Part shown: piece by piece, positions 12,501-24,307 of the stretch | How positions within the stretch are numbered: position 1 is the stretch's first letter | How the letters are laid out: the number at the start of each line of letters is the position of its first letter | Origin: Spinacia oleracea | Lineage: Eukaryota > Streptophyta > Magnoliopsida > Caryophyllales > Amaranthaceae | Length of the DNA stretch: 64,000 nt | Assembly: GCF_020520425.1 (NCBI RefSeq) | Contig: NC_079491.1 | Coordinates: 930,001-994,000, forward strand | Direction of reading: 5' to 3' | The notes under the pieces: generated by a model | Told to the model about the DNA's origin: nothing | Database searches by the model: none | The model's input: only the letters and a program-made list of their open reading frames with translations | Translations under genes and position numbers: made by a program

Positions 12501-15500
12501 CTCTTTATCTAACTGCAAGGACTTGTGGGATGCCAGTAATGGGGTCCATCCACCTGTGGAAGAACATATACTCTGTTTGGAGAAGCATCAAAAGTCTTTG
12601 GATTTCTTTTGCCTAAAGGATACATCAAAGAAGTTTGTGTCTGCTGAGGGTCACTTCTCGAGATTTTGTCCAATTATGTTACTGAGAAGAGCCGATGAGG
12701 CAGGCCTGCTTAATGGGTATCTCTCCTTCCTCCATGCTCTGTTATGTGAATTATAGCTAGTCTTTTTTTTTTTTTTTGAAGTGCACAGATTGCTTACGAC
12801 TCTTATGTAACTAATGTTTTGACCAAAGTACTTCTACAGTTTACAATCCCTAATTGAATTTATCTTACCTCATGGACTTGTTGTGTCACTCTATGCTCTT
12901 TATTTGTACTGATTTTGATGGTAGGGTGGAGGTTGGGAAGAAGGTAGTGGGGAGGGTGATAGAAGGGAGATTAGTTGATCTATTACAGTGGATGGCATTG
13001 TTCAACTAACTGATAACTCACAGAATAATATGAACAAACACAGCAAGAATAGAGACGAGAAAGGTTGATTTGATTGGAATTGCTCAAAGGAAAGGTTACA
13101 AAAGTAGTAGCTTGAGGCTACAAATCTCCAAGTCAGCAGCTTTAGGCTACAAATCTCTATTCTTAACACCAAAATACCATGCCTTTCTCTTTCCTTTCTT
13201 CTTCTATTTATGCACTAGGGCTGTCCAGTACATTGCCTTTAATTAATGTTGCTCCTGCTCTTCTTTATCTTCTAGTTGGTTAACGGCTCTTCTCACCAAC
13301 CCCTGCTAGACTCGTGGTGTTGCTGTGGGTGTTCGCCCCTGCTTCTTGAACCTGTTGTAAACCAGTACAGGTGGGTCAGTGCTCTGGTGGTCCATGATAC
13401 TTGATTCATTACACATTGCTAGTTGGATGAGATGGTGGGGGTAAGAGCGTAAGAGTGGGAAAAATGTTTAGGGGCACATAACATATTAGTCTATTTAGGG
13501 GACTGCATTGCTGATTTTACTGCTATCTAATTGGATGAGATGGTGCTTGATGATTCATTAACATAATTACAACATTACAAGTTCTAGTAACAAATTAACT
13601 TTCCACTTTCACCACTATAACTGATAGATTCTCATAGGCTTTTCATTTATAATCCTGCCTCTGTTGGTATGCCTAACAGTATCCCACTTCCACTCTCCTT
13701 TCAGATGGTCTATTATACTCCCTATTTGTTGGGTTAAGGCTTTCTGGATTCCTCTCATTTCTGGTGGAGCTCATGCCATAGGTTTGAGAGAGAAACGTTG
13801 GATTTCTTCTGATGTATGTGCATCCCAAACCATTTTACTTAACTCTTCATGAGTTGTTCAACCATCTTATCTTTTGATCTTTTTCCGTCTATCTTGCAGG
13901 TAGGCTTGCCTATTTTTCCGTCAGATTTTCCAGACTGCAACGCAAACTCCTGTTCATTGGAAAGAGAAGCAGCAGCTGCTGACAAAGCATTGATAAATTG
14001 TCCTCCTGAAACAAGGCCCTTGAAAATTCCTATACAACTTCCTTGGAATAGCAAGTGGTTTTCTTTCAACAGAGGAGGTAGAGAAGGTGATGAAATTGAC
14101 TTTTCTAGTAGTATCAGGGGTGATAGAGATCATTCAGCTGATATAGAAAGAAAGCTTAATGACACTATGCTTGTTAATAATGGGAGTGATTCTGAAGTAT
14201 TTGTGGCAAGGACATCCGGAATGCTGACTTCTTTCTTGGAAGAAATATCTGGTGACAATTTACTATTGTTCCCCAAAGGTCTAGACAAACCGAGTTTATC
14301 ACATTTAATGATGAAAGATGCCAAGATTGGTGCCTCAAACCTGGCCACTTTGACGTGTGACAAAGAAAGATTGTGTTACCTCAGAGTTGTCTTACATGCT
14401 TTTAAGGAAGGTGTTTTCGAAGAGGGATCAGTTGTTTGTGCGCCTCGTTTTTCAGATGTAACATTGTTGAACTCCAGGTTATTGTCACTCACTGTTTTCG
14501 GCCTTGAACATACTCCATTTATTTTTTATTTTTTAGTGCTTATATGTTTCTTAACTTCTTGAAAACGTGTTTCTCAGCCGAGATTATTGTGCTGAATTCA
14601 TGCTTACTAATGCTACGTAGAATCTCATGATATTTAGTGATTGGTGATGGATTGGTTTTACCTATGGCCTTTGATTTTTATGGCTTGAATGGTGAATTTC
14701 ACAGGACAGAGAACAACGAGAGCCTCCAAGTGCCTCATGCTTTTGTTGGCTCATACTTCAAAGAGCTACCTTGCGGTAAGTGGGAATTTCAGTTGCCCGA
14801 GGACCCTGCTGCTAGGGAAGCTTATAGGCCACCGATAGGCTTTGTCACCACCGGATTTGTTCGAGGAAGGTTCAAAATTCTTCCCTTGGCTACTTTATTT
14901 TGCAACTTAGTTTTCCATTTGTTTAACGATTGCAGATTTGTGTATGGACTTTTGAGCATTGAATATATAAAACTTAAGGTGTCGTTTGGTTCACATAGGA
15001 AATAGAATTTCCCATGAAATACAAATTCATAGAAAATGAGTTCCTTAATTAAATTCATGAGAATTTTCTAAAGTTGTTTGGTTGATAATGTGGGAAGTAA
15101 CTTCCCATGGGAATTTCTACTTACCTAGGGGGGACTAGGTAAGCAAATTCCCCCATTTTGTTTCACTTCCCCCATCTCACCAAAATTTTGTCAACCAAAC
15201 AACTCACATACTTTGCAATTCCTAGGCATTCTAACTTCCCATGTTTTTGTATGCCAACCAAACAACACCTAAGTATCTAGAATAGGGGCTAATCCACCAA
15301 ACTCCATACACGAACTACAATCTATGTTTGTCAAGGAAAAAGTGTTTCTTTGATGATTTTGTTTGATTAATATCTACAACTTCAAGGTTATTACATTTGT
15401 GTACATGCAGCAAAAAGCCAGCAGCAGTGGCTTATTGTGAAGCTGTGCTACTTGCTCGCCTTAGACATGAACAATGGAGTCGTGTGACCGCAAAGAAGAG

Positions 15501-15609
15501 GAGGAAGGAGATATTCGTCTTGGTCAGAAATTTGAGGTCTACAGCATATAGACTTGCTCTTGCTACCATTGTATTAGAAAGACAAAACGAAGATGTGGAG
15601 TCTCTATGA
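9555..15609 (+). CDS. POP1: ribonuclease P/MRP protein subunit POP1
   Basis: Ten exons: 9555-9985, 10964-11060, 11367-11474, 11549-11767, 12038-12156, 12204-12716, 13705-13813, 13900-14477, 14705-14869 and 15411-15609. They give 845 residues, close to other plant POP1. POP1 is the largest protein of nuclear RNase P and MRP, which process tRNA and rRNA precursors. The N-terminus has the basic POP1 block (RKYAESRATELDSLHSIISN, then arginine-rich NKRRR and PRRVRRRI) and THVWHAKRFTMDKFWGFYLP. The POPLD region follows at LLRRADEAGLLNGWSIILP and CWVKAFWIPLISGGAHAIGL. The C-terminal block is PPIGFVTTGFVRG and AVAYCEAVLLARLRHEQW. The donor after exon 2 is GC, not GT (GAG|gcaggc). The exon 6 acceptor (gcaaag|T at 12204) has a poor pyrimidine tract but is the only one that keeps frame. 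Confidence 0.93.
12990..13430 (-). mobile_element. LTR-retrotransposon fragment in POP1 intron 6 (fossil)
   Basis: Read on the minus strand, this looks like the end of a retroelement polyprotein region followed by LTR-like sequence with a TATA-type motif (gcataaatag). It is a broken remnant; no paired LTR or target duplication was found. Family not determined. Confidence 0.4.
14978..15269. mobile_element. Tourist-like MITE in POP1 intron 9
   Basis: Terminal inverted repeats GGTGTCGTTTGGTT...AACCAAACAACACC are flanked by TAA on both sides (14975-14977, 15270-15272). The interior holds the wording 'aatttcccatg' and 'acttcccatg'. A related copy lies at 50610-50819. Confidence 0.8.
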
Positions 15610-15693
15610 GTCTATAACAAGGTGTTAACCGCCATGCAACTGCGTATGGAGTTCCGGTCTTTCTGGTTTAGAGAATTTCTGAGTTGTGTGATG

Positions 15694-15933
15694 TAATTTC
15701 AATTTTGAATGGGAAATAGTCTCATTATTTAGAGAAATGATTTATTATTTCAATTTTGAATGGGAGATAGTCTCATTATCTAGTGATATGATTTATTATT
15801 TCCATTTTGAATGGGAAATAGTCTCATTATCTAGTGAAATGATTTATAATTTCTATTTTGAATGGGAAATAGTCTCATTATCTAGTGAAATGATTTCATT
15901 ATTTCAATTTTGAATGGGAAATAGTCTCACTAT
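15694..15933 (+). repeat. 51-bp tandem repeat, about 4.6 copies, just 3' of POP1
   Basis: The unit contains 'attttgaatgggaaatagtc' and starts near 15701, 15752, 15803, 15854 and 15906. Copies differ by only a few bases. It begins about 85 bases after the POP1 stop, so it may be part of the 3' UTR or the terminator region. Confidence 0.9.
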
Positions 15934-17268
15934 CACCTTCTTGTTTCCTTTTTAGTCTAGTGAATGATTCAAATATATGTAGAGAGAATTAGAGTTGGCC
16001 AATTACAATGTTTTTGCAGAATGCAGGTTACTGTTATTCAATATGAAAGGAATGTTACATCAAGCAAAAAGCTTTTGAGAATTTATTGATTTAATTTTAA
16101 ACTTTTTGACTATTGTATAATATTTTATAACATACATAGATGATATACGCATACAAAAGAAAAGTTACTCCGTAGATTGGTTGTTGAAATCTTTTTCACC
16201 AAGTCGGAAAGCTTAAATTGTTCTGGATATGCAAAACTTGAATGCGCAAATGTTCAAAATTAGACGGGCCTTAGACAATACTTAGTACTTCGGTTTATAT
16301 CCATACTCAGCATGAGTGTTAAAATTGGTTTAGTTAACACGAGAATTTGATTTCCACCATGTTTTTGTAATATTATTTGCGCTCTTTAGAGCTAAAGAGT
16401 ATAGCATAGGTAAGCAAAAAATTAGAATGCGGAAATGATTATTGAGCAGTATAGGTAAGCCACAAAATTAGAATGCGGAAATGATAATTGAGCATAGGTT
16501 AGCCACAAATTAGAATGCGGAAATGCAATTGAGCATATGTAAGCCATAAAATTAAAATGCGGAAATGATAATTTAAGCACACAAACCCTTAACCTACAAC
16601 ATATTATGAGACTTTTCACAAGACGTAGCATAATTTTCCTTTCTTTTTGAGAAATTCCCTAGACTATTTAGTATTTACTCCGTAGTTACTATGTTTTTTT
16701 TGTCATATTTACCAAATTGCAATATTCAATTATTAATTGTTGTGCAGTCTAAAACACAAAAGATAATCAAATTACTTCGTAAATAATATTATCGAAAACA
16801 GAAACATTATCGACTTAATAAAAACGAAATCAGTAGTTAATTAATAATTAATAATTAATAATTCAAAGTTCAGACATTTCGAATATTGAAAAATACGTCC
16901 CAAACCCACATCCCTTCCCATGAAAGAAACGCAAACATCCAATAGACTAGAGAAACAATTAATTTTTGATTCACCCTTTTCCTTTTTCTTTTAGACGCCA
17001 ACTAATATCTCCTGTAGAGAGAGAAACCTCGCAACACAACTACTCCGTCTTCTTCTTCGTCTTCTTCTAGAGAGAGAAACATCAAAGTGAACAGATTCAA
17101 TTCAAATCTGTTCGATTCCCAAATTTCCGCTGATTTTCAATTGGGTATGTTTTTATATCTCTAATTTCTTTCCCCAATTATGGTAATTTATCTAGTTTTG
17201 CTGATTCTTTACTAATTTGATCTTCTTTAATTTTCTGGGTTTGAAGATTTTAAGGTAAATTGATAAAT
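15934..17268. other. intergenic POP1 to CYP21-4, including the CYP21-4 leader
   Basis: AT-rich. Besides the tandem repeat it has a TAATTAATAAT run near 16838-16862. A pyrimidine/GA-rich leader with two 'agagagagaaac' blocks (about 17013-17082) is typical of a plant 5' UTR. The presumed 5' UTR intron begins near 17143. Confidence 0.5.
16403..16579. repeat. tandem repeat, unit about 45-50 bp, about 4 copies
   Basis: The unit contains 'attagaatgcggaaatga' preceded by 'taggtaagccacaaa'. It lies between POP1 and CYP21-4. Copies carry small indels, so it is older than the 51-bp array. Confidence 0.8.
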
Positions 17269-19457
17269 ATGGCAAGAATAAAGCCACAAGCTTTGTTGTT
17301 GCAAAGCAAGAAGAAGAAGGCGCCAAGTAGGATCAGTCCCACTACTATCGTTTTGTTCAGCTTAATTGTTTTCATGGTTGTCTTCTTCATTTTCTCGGCG
17401 TACAGACATTTTTCTCACAGGTATTTTTTCTTCTTTTTTAATTTTCTCCCCCCTTCTATCTATTTATTATTTTTTTCTGTAATTTCAAGATTTTATACCT
17501 TTTTCGTTTGATTTTAGTTTCTTGGATTTTGAGGGAAAATGGAAAGAACCTTGATTTGGGTTTTATAATTTAGATCATTTGTTGACATTTGAGCTTTCTT
17601 TTACTTAATAAAATGCATGCTTTTTGATGAAAATGTTGAATTGAGTTTGCAAAGTTAGAGAAGCAGATTGGTTTGTTGTTGGGATGTTTCAGGTTTGGCT
17701 AAATTTTGGAAATTTTCAGCTCAATTTGTACGTTTTATGTGGTTTTAGTTGAGAAATACTAATTTAACATTGGTCTAGTTTGGGGATAGCAAAAATGCTC
17801 GCTCTTTGTGGCCTTGAAACAGTTTTTAAGCTGCTTTTGGCTCAAATTTGGGAACTTTCAGCTTCATTATGAATTTCCCAATACAGTTATGATTGGGAGT
17901 TTAATTTAGGGAAACTTCAATCAATTTGCCTTGTTGTTATAGGTTTTAGTTTGAGAAATCAAAATTGATCAACTTAAGGGAGTACATGGCAAGTGTGTTC
18001 ATTGTTGGTACATTATTTAAATATGATTCGTGTTCAATTTTTGTGACCTTTTTCAGCTTGATTTTGGGGGTGGATGTTTGATAAAGGGTTTCCGCAGTAC
18101 ACTGAAAGAGTGAAAGCTACTGAATTATTTAAATAGGGTTCATGATTGGTTTGTTGTTTACGACTTATGTTTTTTTGAGTTTTTTGTAATTTAGTGCATT
18201 TCTTGGTACTTGACAGCATTTTTTTGTCTTCTTTTTGTTAATAATCTCTGCTAGGTCAGTGCACCCAGAGGAGCAGATACATCTTGGAGGTCGCAAGGTA
18301 AAAATGTTAGTGTTTATTAATGATCACTGTCTTCTTGTTCAATTGATTAACAAGCTATGGGTTCATATGGACTAAGTAATACGTCAATTCATTAATGTAT
18401 CATGTGGCAAATGCACTTCTCTAGCTCAATTTCTTATAATCTGTTTTGTCCTATGTTTTAGGGTCTCAGTGAGCTGAATCTGAAGAGTACTGATGTTCCA
18501 AAATATGCGGTATGTACTGATTATGCTAATACACTAGTTTTCTCCTTCTCGTCCCCATTCCACCACTGTTTTTAAATTGAGTTATGTATGTGAATCTATC
18601 CAAAATCTATTTCTATCTTCGAAATGTGACTATAGTTTCAGGACATCCCGAAATAGTATATTTGACTTATTTCTAGATATAGAGAGATTATTGAGTGTTT
18701 CTTCCCCTATGTTTATCAGCCTGGTCTTGTTTTAGTCCTATCAAAACCTTGGTTTCTTTTTCCTAGCTATTTATCTTTCTGTCTTATGCTAGGTCATCCA
18801 AACTTCAAAAGGCGCTATCGCTGTCGAACTGTTCAAGGACGGATCTCCTGAAATTGTTGATGAATTTATCGAGTTATGGTGAGTACGAGAACTCTCAGTC
18901 CTGATGTTAATCTCATGCTTTAGTTGTTTTATGAGACATTTATTACACTAGAATCCGGAGTAAAATACAATTATTTGCCTTTTCTGTTTGTTGGACTGAT
19001 TTGATGCCTAAAACCTCTAAAGGTTCAAATACACGAGATGGCATCACAGAGTTATAGTATGCTATATGGAATTTGGCCCATTTCCGTGCCCATCTTTCTC
19101 ACCCTGTATTTTTTCTACTTACATGGCTCTGTTATGCCTAAAGGAGGGGAGAAAATGAGAAATATGGCTCATTCGAAGATTCAAAGGGAGTTTTGTACTC
19201 TCTCTGTAAATAGCTTTTGTGTGCCCTTAGTTTTCTTCTGTTATATTGGTATCCTTAATCCTAATGATATCCTCATATGGTGACTACTCCTACTAGGGAT
19301 CAAGTTATAATCTACTACGTATATCAAAATGTTGATCTCAAAGTCTGCCCCTAAAATTCTTAGACAGTGACTTAATTTTGTTCTGAAGCTGTTTGCTGAC
19401 CAATGGGACTGTGGCCTTACAATCTTTCTCTCTCCATGCAAAGCGTCACACGCAAGA

Positions 19458-19496
<39 letters not shown>

Positions 19497-21546
19497 TTTC
19501 ACTTTCCTTCTTTTCTTTCCTTTTATTGGTTTACAATCTCCAAAGCAAGGTAGGTCAACATTTAAACATATGCTCGTGTGAAACTAAAGTACTAAACTAT
19601 TGAGCAGCTGAGCCCCATTGAGTTGTGCACATGTTGATTTGTTCCACTTTGAGATAAAGGAGAGGAAATAACCACCTCTTTAAGTCCAGCGAACTACTCT
19701 GATTGTCAATTGGATTTAGGTTGTAACTTAGATTGTGTTATAGGTGGTTCGAGGAAACATTCTTCTATAATAGAACATGAATCTATGAGTTTCGATAAAT
19801 AACTATGGAAGTGTCTGATGAAACTAATTTTGCAGTCAGAAAGGGCATTTCAAAGGGATGCAATTCCATCGTGTGATAAAGCATTACGTGATTCAGGCAG
19901 GGGATGTCCACAGTATTGGACCTGCTGAACAATGGACCCTCAAGGGGAAGCACTACAGCCAACTCGATAAAAGGTTTACTAGCTTTGTTTTTTAGAATTA
20001 TGTTTTTTTTTATTGCACATCTATACAAATGATGTCATTTCCCCCTCAAAAAATAAAATATAAATGATGTCATTTTTATGCAGTGTAAAGCATGAGGCTT
20101 TTATGCTTGGAACCTCCAAGGCAAAGCGTGACAATAAAGGATTTGAGCTCTATATAACAACAGCACCCATACCAGACCTAAATGAAAAAATAACTGTTTT
20201 CGGAAGAGTTATCAAGGGAGAGGAGGTTGTTCAGGTAAAATTTGTGTCTTCTAAGTTCCAACTTCACTGTACATTTACTTAAGGATGCTTAAATTTGTGT
20301 CTTCCAAGGCCCTGTTCTTTAGTTCAGAACCGAACTGAACTTAAATTAAATTAAGTGAACTGAACTTAAATTAAATTAAGTGAACTGAACTGAAATTAAA
20401 TTAAGTGAACTGTGCTATACATCCACCTAAACAGCCCATACTACAAACATATACAAGGAGAGGTAAAAGGCAGGCAGCGACACATGACAAAGTGGAAACA
20501 GAAACAGAATCAGGACCTGACAAGGCAGAAGGGAGGGGAGGAACCGTGTAGTGGGTGCAGCCCTTAGCAGCAGCCCTTGGGATCATTAAAGCTTTTGTCT
20601 CATTGCAATTATCCTAGTACTGTATTTATGTCTTTTGTCTTATGCTAGCCTAAGAGGTATTTAAGAAGAAGGAAGAGAAATAGAAAGCCATCTGGAGAGT
20701 AATTTGGTTGTTCTGGGAGAGTGAGAACCTCTCGAATGTTCTCTGGTGTATTCAAGCTTTAAGCTTTATCATTAATATAATCAGATACCTTTTCTTCCCT
20801 ATTTGTGAGTTTACTGTAATCTGAGTCATTTGGTTGCTTGGAATATCTGAATTCTTTGCACTTGGTATACCTCAAACACTCAACGGCTAGATAATGTCGA
20901 ACTGACCATTGGAGAGGTGAAGGAGCAACTTGGTTCCTTGGAAGGAAAGTTTGAGAGCTTGGCTGAATCCATTGGCAGGATTGTAGCAGAAGCTGTGGTT
21001 CAACAAATGAATACCTTGAAGGAAACCCTCCACGAACAGTCCCACAAAACAGGGGAGACAAAAGCTTTAATGATCCCAAGGGCTGCTGCTAAGGGCTGCA
21101 CCCACTACATGGTTCCTCCCCTCCCTTCTGCCTTGTCAGGTCCTGATTCTGTTTCTGTTTCCACTTTGTCATGTGTCGCTGCCTGCCTTTTACCTCTCCT
21201 TGTATATGTTTGTAGTATGGGCTGTTTAGGTGGATGTATAGCAAACTGAACTGAAATTAAATTAAGTGAACTGAATTGAACTGAATGCTCCTAAACTGAA
21301 CTGGACTTAACTGCGAGATAAGTCCTGAAATTGCAGTTAAACCAAAAAAAACAAGGCCTTTCCAACTTTACTGTACATTTTTTCTTTTTCTTACAAGGAT
21401 ACACATTTACTTACAATGTTGCTAATGATTCTTGATAATGGGTTTTTGACTATGTTCAGGAAATCGAGGAGGTGGACACCGACAACCATTATGTACCTAA
21501 ATCAACCATTGGCATTATGGATGTGACCCTTGAACATAAGTTGTAA
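17269..21546 (+). CDS. CYP21-4: peptidyl-prolyl cis-trans isomerase CYP21-4 (cyclophilin)
   Basis: Seven exons: 17269-17420, 18255-18297, 18462-18509, 18793-18878, 19836-19973, 20084-20234 and 21460-21546. They give 234 residues. The N-terminus [17 protein letters not shown], then a single membrane helix ([20 protein letters not shown]), matches plant CYP21-4, which is a Golgi-anchored type II protein in Arabidopsis. The cyclophilin domain follows ([40 protein letters not shown]). It keeps the FHR arginine and the IQ.GD glutamine of the active site. The Trp of classical cyclophilins is not seen in the ITVFGRV region, so isomerase activity may be weak. The C-terminal [19 protein letters not shown] is diagnostic. 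Intron 6 is expanded by nested mobile elements. Confidence 0.93.
19463..19494 (+). repeat. (CA)16 microsatellite
   Basis: A pure dinucleotide CA run in intron 4 of CYP21-4. Likely polymorphic in length. Confidence 0.95.
20308..21358. mobile_element. Tourist-like MITE split by a nested insertion (CYP21-4 intron 6)
   Basis: The ends are inverted (GGCCCTGTTCTTT...AAAACAAGGCC). Inside are tandem words such as 'gaactgaacttaaattaaat'. The MITE itself is about 220 bp; the rest is the element at 20413-21243 inserted within it. A partial relative lies at 25491-25636. Confidence 0.7.
20413..21243 (+). mobile_element. young LTR-type element with inverted terminal arms (fossil, nested)
   Basis: The 831-bp insert begins TG and ends CA and is flanked by a perfect 5-bp duplication, AACTG (20408-20412, 21244-21248), as for LTR-retrotransposon integration. 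Its two terminal 188-bp arms (20413-20600 and 21056-21243) are inverted repeats that differ at about one base. Between them lie an LTR-like tract with a TATA-type motif near 20655 and a stretch resembling the start of a gag gene. The element is broken and lacks pol. The near-identity of the arms implies a very recent origin. A solo or truncated LTR would not give inverted arms, so an aberrant integration is inferred. Confidence 0.75.
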
Positions 21547-22534
21547 ACAAACTTTTTACCCTGCTTGAGTTCAGCAGCTGTACTCTTAACTGTAGATTTA
21601 TATCTGGGGTTTTATGGCAGAGTTAACAAATGCAAATACTGGTGAGCTTCTCAAACATTACCGCTGTTTGGTTGACAGTTATGTTTGAACCTAGAAGAGA
21701 TCTAGTCTGTTGTGTGTTTTTCTTTCCAACTCTGCTAAAAGAAAGTGAAACATAGGGGAAAATGAAAATGATGATATAGTACGAGAATTTTTTTCAGATT
21801 AGCAGTGAGCTTATAATAGTAGTAGGAGTTTTCTGTGTACGTATCTTGGAAAATCAGAAAATTTTCTGCTCAATTTTCTCGCTCTTTTTTCTTCAGTTTA
21901 ATGATATATCATGAGTTACTGCTGCTTGAACATATTTCTGGCTCTGCATGTATTTGTCTGCCAAATTCTTCAATGTTTTATCATGAGTTACTGCTGCTTG
22001 AACATATTGTAGCTGATTTTTAAGTCCATATTCTTCTATAAATGTATCGTTATATCCGATATACATATATTGTTACTAATACGAAGAACAACCAAGGATT
22101 TTTTTTATGTAATCATAAAAAAAAGGAACAAACCCCATATGTTTTAGCCACCTTTCTATCTTCTCCCCTGCAGTCCTTGGTCCATGTTCAATTGCTGCAT
22201 TATTACAGATTGATAAATTTTGTTGAAATCAAAGTTGATGAAATAACATGAAATATAAAATAAAACACCGTAAACAAAATACATAAAGAACAAAAAGAGA
22301 CGGAGGGAGTAGTATGCAAATCAAGTAAATTTTAAAAAAGGAGAAAAAAACTAACAAGACAAGAATTTAAAAGTACTGAAAGATTAATTTAGATACTGCA
22401 GAAGATAATAAGGACTATTATAGTTGGCTACATAACTTGATAACTGACCCTGAGTTCCTGAACATGTTTAAGTAAATTAATTTTCCATCATTAGCCCACT
22501 TCTTTCCAACACTAATCAATAATTAGTCCCATAA
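21547..22534. other. intergenic, CYP21-4 3' flank
   Basis: AT-rich. A 29-bp direct repeat ('tatcatgagttactgctgct..') occurs at 21907 and 21979. A Stowaway-like end ('gacggagggagtagta') lies near 22298-22316. No gene seen. Confidence 0.6.
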
Positions 22535-22846
22535 TTAAGATGCTGGAGTAGTAGCTTTGCCATTAGAGAAGTAATTAGCAGTATAGAAACAGATGAAAAC
22601 ACGACCAGTTGCAGCAAGAATCTGTTGTTGCAACAAATCAGCATCCCAATCACAAAGAGCATCAGCTTCACAAATACTCCTAGCCTCTTCAATATCCAGG
22701 AAATCATGTATTTTAGTAGCCGCGTAAGCCAAATCCAACAATGCATATCCCTCGAATGATCTGTTAACCCGAAACTTACTTAACTCGAAACCATTCCTGC
22801 ACATAATCCCATAATCCCTCTCCAACCCATCAAGGCTATGTAACAC
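22535..22846 (-). pseudogene. DEDD exonuclease-like copy A (C-terminal half only)
   Basis: The open minus-strand frame encodes the second half of the array family: SLDGLERDYGIMCRNGFELS, SFEGYALLDLAYAATK, then ADALCDWDADLLQQQILAAT and CFYTANYFSNG. The N-terminal half with motif I is absent upstream, and no ATG opens the frame. It is closest in wording to copy B, which lies head-to-head about 170 bases away. I treat it as a truncated gene. If an upstream exon exists it was not found. Confidence 0.7.
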
Positions 22847-23018
22847 TTCCCAAGTTGTCTATTTTTATCCTATGAACTCATTGGAACCTACTGAATATTA
22901 ATACCAATACCTGTAATATCAATTTCCAAGGCAAATTCTCAGATTTCTCACTATATAACTACTTTGAGCAAAATCTACCTTAAACATCCCAACAAAAACC
23001 TCTCTTAAACAGTTAAAC

Positions 23019-23777
23019 ATGTCAAGTATACACCAAATTCCATTAGGAAAAGTAGTGGTTACAACCAATGTAATCACTACAGAAGAACAACTTGATCAAA
23101 GCTTAAGAGAATTATTATGGCTAACAGCTCAACATGAGGGCTTAAAGCGTATAATAGCACTCGATATCGAGAAACATTACAGTCCTTCCTCAAGCATTGA
23201 AAAGGTCTCTACTGTAATGCTATGTTGTGGAAACTCATGCCTTGTAATACAACTACTCCAAATGGACTCACTTTACGCGTCTTGTTACCTCTCTGAATTC
23301 CTGCAACTACACCAGTTAACATTCGTGGGTTTCAGAATTCATCACTGTCTTGATGGGTTGGAGAGGGATTATGGGATTATGTGCAGGAATTTCTTAGATT
23401 TGAGTCAATTGTCAGGAATGTTGGGGTATAACAATGGAGATGAGTGTTTTGAGGGTTATGATTTGGTTGATTTAGCTTGTAAGGTTGCGAAAATGGAGAG
23501 GTTTATGGAGTTGAAGGTGGCAAGAAGGATCTGTAATGGTGCTGATTTGAGTGATTGGAGTGTTGCTGGTTTGTCTATACGACAGATTGAGGCTGCAACT
23601 TTGAGAGGTTATCTTTGTTTTTATGCAGGGAATTACTTGTTTGATGGGTATTGCAAGCGTTTTAGTTTCTGGGAGAAGAGTTATGATTACTATTTTACTA
23701 TGTCTAGGTGTCAGAAATTTGTGTATTTTCTGACATGCTGGTTTTGGTTTGTTGTTTGTTATGTTTTTATGATCTGA
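23019..23777 (+). CDS. DEDD 3'-5' exonuclease-like protein, copy B (intact, catalytic residues altered)
   Basis: A single-exon frame of 252 residues from a clear ATG. The fold resembles plant Werner-syndrome-like/RNase D-type (DnaQ-like) exonuclease proteins: IIALDIEKHY (motif I, D49 and E51 kept), STVMLCCGNSCLVIQLLQ, LTFVGFRIHHCLDGLERDYG, then NGADLSDWSVAGLSIRQIEA and ATLRGYLCFYAGNY. In active members motif II has Asp where this has C110. Motif III has Tyr and Asp where this has A192 and R196. The tail after about residue 210 is hydrophobic (YFLTCWFWFVVCYVFMI) and may be read-through of an original stop. Probably catalytically dead or altered; nucleic-acid binding is possible. Expression is unproven. 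Confidence 0.7.
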   Translation: MSSIHQIPLGKVVVTTNVITTEEQLDQSLRELLWLTAQHEGLKRIIALDIEKHYSPSSSIEKVSTVMLCCGNSCLVIQLLQMDSLYASCYLSEFLQLHQLTFVGFRIHHCLDGLERDYGIMCRNFLDLSQLSGMLGYNNGDECFEGYDLVDLACKVAKMERFMELKVARRICNGADLSDWSVAGLSIRQIEAATLRGYLCFYAGNYLFDGYCKRFSFWEKSYDYYFTMSRCQKFVYFLTCWFWFVVCYVFMI

Positions 23778-24070
23778 TCAGAATATTTGTTGAGTTTTAG
23801 CAGTTGTGTTTTTATGGCTTATATGACTTGCTATTGATCTCCAGACATGAAGGAGTAAAATCCATTGTAGGACTCGACATAGAAAAAGACTACAATCATA
23901 CTGAGTCTCGCGACAAATTTACAACACAAGTCACTGAAAATATTACTACACTAGTGGTCTGTTCCGGAAAGTTATGCCTAATCATCAGATTATCCAGTAT
24001 GATTGGTTCAAATGCATTTTGTGTTGTATCAAAATTCCTGCAACTTGGTGAGCTAACATTTGTAGGAATC

Positions 24071-24118
24071 ACATCCCCACATTTAATAATAATGACTACA
24101 ATTCATCCAAAAAAAAAA
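24071..24118 (+). mobile_element. 48-bp poly(A)-tailed retro-insert with 15-bp target duplication
   Basis: ACATTTGTAGGAATC occurs at 24056-24070 and again at 24119-24133. The 48 bases between end in about 10 A. This is the signature of a LINE-mobilised insertion truncated to its last few dozen bases. Insert plus duplication is 63 bp, so the host frame stays open. Confidence 0.75.
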
Positions 24119-24307
24119 ACATTTGTAGGAATCAGGATACAGTACTGTATCTCAGCTTTGGAGAAACAGTATGGGTTAAAGTGCAGAAATTCGTTCGAGT
24201 TAAGTCAGTTTCGACTTAAACTTAAAGACCATAGAAAGGTGACGTCATTTGAGGGGTATACATTGGTAGATTTGGCTGTTGAGGCTACTAATATACAACA
24301 ATTCTTG

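Noticed and set aside
16841-16862. TTAATAATTAATAATTAAT run considered as a structured or regulatory repeat.
   Set aside because: Simple AT repetition common in plant spacers; no further support.
19403-19603. Frames with His-Thr repeats near 19.4 kb.
   Set aside because: Translation of the (CA)16 microsatellite inside a CYP21-4 intron.
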